Positions 3,990 to 6,704 of a stretch of DNA of 6,704 nucleotides are shown piece by piece. This stretch comes from an uncultured Chloroflexota bacterium (GTDB lineage: Bacteria; Chloroflexota; Anaerolineae; Promineifilales; Promineifilaceae): assembly GCA_937958365.1 (NCBI GenBank), contig CALFEW010000182.1:1-6704 (forward strand), given 5' to 3'. A model generated the notes under the pieces. That model was not told where the DNA came from. It was given only the letters and a program-made list of their open reading frames with translations, and did not search any database. The position numbers were made by a program, and so were the translations under genes. Positions within the stretch are counted from its first letter, which is position 1; the number at the start of each line of letters is the position of its first letter.

Positions 3990-6704
3990 ATGAACAAAAA
4001 CAAGCAAGCTATCATGCACCTGTCCTTGTTGGGCCGGCCGGAAATCCGGCTGGACGGCGAATTGTGGGTTGGCAAGCTGCCGGTAAAAGGCGTGGCCTTG
4101 CTGGCTTATCTGGCCGTCACCGGCCAGACCTGTTCGCGGGAAGCTCTGGCCACGCTGCTGTGGGGCGAAACGCCCGACGCGGCTGCGCGGGCCAGTTTGC
4201 GCGTCACGCTCAATCGGCTGCCGGCGCAGTTACGGCCGTTTCTCGCGCTCACCCACCACACCATCAGCCTCCCTGCCGACCGGGTATCGCTGGACGTGAA
4301 CGTTTTGGCGACGGCCGTCACCGGTTCGGCCACCGCCTGGCAAACGGCCGTCGCCCTCTACCGCGGCGATTTCCTGGACGGCCTCATCATCCCCGACGCT
4401 CCCGCTTTCGACGAATGGGCGCTGCTGGAACGGGAACGACTGCGCCTGCTGGTCATCGAATTGCTGGGCCGCCTGGCCGACGACGCCCTGAACCGCCAAC
4501 GCTACGCCGACGGCATCGCCTACGCCCGGCGCAGCCTGGCGCTGGACAACTGGCGCGAAGAAGCCCACCGCCTGCTCATGCGCCTGCTGGCCCTGGACGG
4601 CCGTCGCAGCGACGCCCTGGCCCAATTTGAAACCTGCCGCCGCTTGCTGGCCGAAAACCTGGGCGTTGCGCCAGCCGCCGAAACGCTCGCCCTCTACGAA
4701 ACCCTCAAACAAAACATCTTTCCACCTGCTCCCCTGCTCCCGCTTCCCCCTGCTCCCGTTCATAACCTGCCCGCCAGCGCCGCCTCCTTCGTCGGGCGCA
4801 AGGCGGAGCTGGCGCAGTTGGCCGATTTGCTGGCGCAGCCCGACGGCCGTTTAATCACCCTGTTGGGTCCCGGCGGCGTGGGCAAAACCCGGCTGGCGCT
4901 GGAAACGGCCGTGCGCCACCTGGCCGATCCCCGCTTCCCCGACGGTCTCTTTTTTGTGCCCCTGGCCGACTTGCCGCCGGAAACGGCCGTTGCCCCCCAC
5001 ATCGCCGAAGCCATCGGCCTGAAACTCAGCGGCGCAGCGCCGCCCGACGAACAATTACGCCAACACCTGCGCAACCGCCATCTGCTGCTGCTGCTGGACA
5101 ATTTTGAACACCTGCTCCCCCAGGCCGGTCTGGTCGCCGATTTGCTGGCGGCGGCCCCTGGCCTGCGCCTCCTCGTCACCTCGCGCGAGCGGCTGAACCT
5201 GTACGAGGAGTGGCTGGTGGAGATTGACGGGCTGGAACTGCCCCCAGGCGCAGCGGCCGATTGGACCACCTTCAGCGCGCCGCAGTTGTTCATCCAGCGG
5301 GCGCGGCGCGTCTACCTGAGCTTCGACAGCGCCGCCGAGCGCGAAGCGATCCTGCAAATCTGCCGCCTGGTGGGCGGGCTGCCGCTGGCGTTGGAACTGG
5401 CCGCCGCCTGGGTACGCACCATACCCTGCCGGGATATTGCTCGCGCCATCGAACGCCACCTTGATTTTTTAGCGTCCGATTTGCGCAACACGCCGGAACG
5501 TCAGCGCAGTCTCCGCGCCACCTTCGATTATTCCTGGGACCTGCTGGGCGAAATGGAACAGGGCTTGTTGGCGCGGCTGGCCGTCTTTCGCGGCGGCTTT
5601 GATGGCGCGGCCGTCCTCGCCATCGTCGGGGCAACAGAAATCAACCGCGCAGAAGGCGCAAGCTCAACCGACGACAGCGCGTCCTCTGGACAACCGCGCA
5701 CAAATCCCGGCTTGCGTCAGTTGTCGGCGCTGGTGGATAAGTCGTTGGTGCAGCGGCAGCCGGACGGCCGTTACCAGTTGCACGAAGCGATCCGGCTTTT
5801 TGCCCAGGAGCAGATGGGCGCGGCCGATTGGCTCCGGGTACGCGACGCCCACGCCCGCTATTACGCCGCTTTCCTGGCCGACCAGGGCGACCGGAGCGAC
5901 GGGCCGCAGGCCGAAGCGGCTTTTCGGACGATGGCCCGGGAATTGGAAAACGGCCGTTTCGCCTGGCAGTGGGCGCTGGCCGGGTGGCCGGCAGCGGAAC
6001 CGATCCTCAGCCAGATGCTGCCCCATCTGTCGCTTTTCTATTTGCGACGCGGCCGTTCGCTGGAAGCCATCACCTGGCTAACGGCCGCCATCGAGCGGAT
6101 CGAGGCCACTCCGCTCGGCCCGGAAACGCCGCCCCTTGTGGCGCTGCTCCATCACCAATTCGCTAAACACGAAGAGGGGCTGGGGCGTTTTGCCGCGGCG
6201 CAAGCGCGCCTGCTGACCTGCCTGCCAACGTTGGAAACGGCCGGCCTGACGCCTTACGCCGCCGACGCCTGGGAAATGATGGGCCGAACACAGCGTCATC
6301 TGGGCGACCTGGCCGCGGCCGAAACGTCTTTTCATCGCAGCCTGGCATTACATCGCCTGAACGGTCGGCCATCGGGCATCGCCGGGGTATTGAACAGCCT
6401 GGGCGTGCTGACGAAGAATGACGGCCGTTACATCGAAGCCATCGCCTACTACAGCGAAAGCCTGGGCATCTTTCGCCGGCAAGGCGACCAGGCAGGCGTG
6501 GCCGTTTGTCTGATCAATCTGGGCAACATCGCCAACGTGCAGGGCGATTACGACCAGGCCCGGGCCTGCTATCAGGAAAGCTACGAACTGGCGGCGGCCG
6601 CCGAAAATCGGCCCAACATGGCGATCACCTTGCTTAATTTGGGCAGCGTTGCCCGCGCCACCGGCGATACGGCCGCCGCCGAACGGTACTATCAGGACAG
6701 CCTG
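3990..6704 (+). CDS. SARP/AfsR-like transcriptional regulator (BTAD, NB-ARC ATPase, TPR), 3'-truncated by the window edge
   Basis: The frame is open for 905 codons to the last base. Residues about 9-95 form a winged-helix OmpR-type DNA-binding domain (LLGRPEIRLDG start, LLWGE, RASLRVTLNRL). About 96-244 is the BTAD helical domain (YRGDFLDG, HRLLMRLLALDGR, CRRLLAENLGVAP). A Pro-rich linker (245-263) precedes an NB-ARC/AAA ATPase with Walker A GPGGVGKT (293-300), Walker B LLLLLD (365-370), TSRERL (397-402) and GLPLAL (463-468). After about 600 come helical repeats, with clear TPRs from about 801 onward (LNSLGVL, LINLGNIA, LLNLGSVA). Such proteins switch on target genes after signal or nucleotide binding. 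AGG lies 5 nt before the ATG at 3990; the ATG at 4014 is an alternative. An unusual low-complexity insert occupies about 548-574. No target gene can be named; the radical SAM pair is only a neighbour. Confidence 0.93.
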   Translation, partial: MNKNKQAIMHLSLLGRPEIRLDGELWVGKLPVKGVALLAYLAVTGQTCSREALATLLWGETPDAAARASLRVTLNRLPAQLRPFLALTHHTISLPADRVSLDVNVLATAVTGSATAWQTAVALYRGDFLDGLIIPDAPAFDEWALLERERLRLLVIELLGRLADDALNRQRYADGIAYARRSLALDNWREEAHRLLMRLLALDGRRSDALAQFETCRRLLAENLGVAPAAETLALYETLKQNIFPPAPLLPLPPAPVHNLPASAASFVGRKAELAQLADLLAQPDGRLITLLGPGGVGKTRLALETAVRHLADPRFPDGLFFVPLADLPPETAVAPHIAEAIGLKLSGAAPPDEQLRQHLRNRHLLLLLDNFEHLLPQAGLVADLLAAAPGLRLLVTSRERLNLYEEWLVEIDGLELPPGAAADWTTFSAPQLFIQRARRVYLSFDSAAEREAILQICRLVGGLPLALELAAAWVRTIPCRDIARAIERHLDFLASDLRNTPERQRSLRATFDYSWDLLGEMEQGLLARLAVFRGGFDGAAVLAIVGATEINRAEGASSTDDSASSGQPRTNPGLRQLSALVDKSLVQRQPDGRYQLHEAIRLFAQEQMGAADWLRVRDAHARYYAAFLADQGDRSDGPQAEAAFRTMARELENGRFAWQWALAGWPAAEPILSQMLPHLSLFYLRRGRSLEAITWLTAAIERIEATPLGPETPPLVALLHHQFAKHEEGLGRFAAAQARLLTCLPTLETAGLTPYAADAWEMMGRTQRHLGDLAAAETSFHRSLALHRLNGRPSGIAGVLNSLGVLTKNDGRYIEAIAYYSESLGIFRRQGDQAGVAVCLINLGNIANVQGDYDQARACYQESYELAAAAENRPNMAITLLNLGSVARATGDTAAAERYYQDSL

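Larger units (their letters stand above)
19..6428. repeat. Over-represented palindromic octamer ACGGCCGT, 20 copies
   Basis: By eye the perfect palindrome ACGGCCGT starts at 19, 55, 496, 711, 787, 1373, 1524, 2018, 2288, 3919, 4232, 4311, 4344, 4597, 4843, 4905, 4983, 5764, 5950 and 6421. At about 60% GC, roughly 0.2 copies would be expected in this length. Seventeen copies lie in genes. Seven are read as Thr-Ala-Val (ACG GCC GTN), seven as Gly-Arg with the GGC CGT codons, and three as Arg-Pro (CGG CCG). Three are non-coding: 19, 55 and 3919. Use of all three frames argues against a protein-level cause. Flanks often extend the palindrome, for example AACGGCCGTT. The behaviour resembles HIP1 (GCGATCGC) of cyanobacteria; its function here is unknown. 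Confidence 0.9.

Noticed and set aside
3572..4630. A 352-codon plus-strand frame
   Set aside because: It runs through the remnants and the start of the regulator in the wrong frame, and becomes Arg/Pro/Gly-rich. The overlapping frame from 3990 has the winged-helix, BTAD and ATPase motifs.
4230..5293. Long minus-strand frames opposite the regulator
   Set aside because: They are shadows of GC-rich coding DNA, with Arg/Ser- or Gly/Gln-rich composition and no domain.
1..6704. CRISPR array, tRNA, rRNA or transposase gene
   Set aside because: No regularly spaced repeats of CRISPR length, no cloverleaf-like sequence, and no transposase motif were found on either strand by eye.

Overview
The window looks like a piece of a Chloroflexota (Anaerolineae- or Caldilinea-like) genome. 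The grounds are indirect: GC-rich genes, a B12-type radical SAM enzyme next to a methyltransferase, a large SARP-type BTAD/NB-ARC/TPR regulator, a surface-protein C-terminus ending in a 'YLPLTIR'-like tail, and many small intergenic repeats of the kind I associate with that phylum. The assignment is inferred from recognised patterns and was not tested.

Layout. Bases 1-307 hold no gene, but contain two perfect ACGGCCGT-centred palindromes, short tandem repeats and a foldable element of about 125 bp that looks like a dispersed intergenic repeat. Bases 308-2575 hold two plus-strand genes 18 bp apart: a B12-binding-type radical SAM protein (485 aa) and a class I SAM-dependent methyltransferase (263 aa), probably one transcription unit acting on an unknown small molecule. 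Bases 2576-3600 differ from the rest. They carry one convergent minus-strand gene for a small two-helix membrane protein with two CxxC pairs, at about 50% GC in sampled lines. It is bracketed by two near-identical 15-bp palindromes (AGATTGG-N-CCAATCT), with a strong hairpin in its leader and a 19-bp inverted repeat beyond. Bases 3603-3901 hold two minus-strand gene remnants that meet within about 15 bp: the N-terminus of a short protein and the C-terminus of a surface-type protein. Bases 3902-3989 hold a good sigma70-type promoter and inverted repeats built from CGTTAY half-sites. From 3990 to the window edge runs a 905-codon, 3'-truncated gene for a SARP/AfsR-like regulator, the main gene of the right half.

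The most striking genome-scale signal is the palindromic octamer ACGGCCGT. It occurs 20 times, against roughly 0.2 expected by base composition. It falls in all three codon frames and also in non-coding DNA, which points to selection or bias at the DNA level, like HIP1 in cyanobacteria. It is absent between 2296 and 3918, exactly where the lower-GC membrane-protein gene and the remnants lie. That gap supports a different history for this segment.

No RNA gene, CRISPR array, transposase or complete mobile element was seen.
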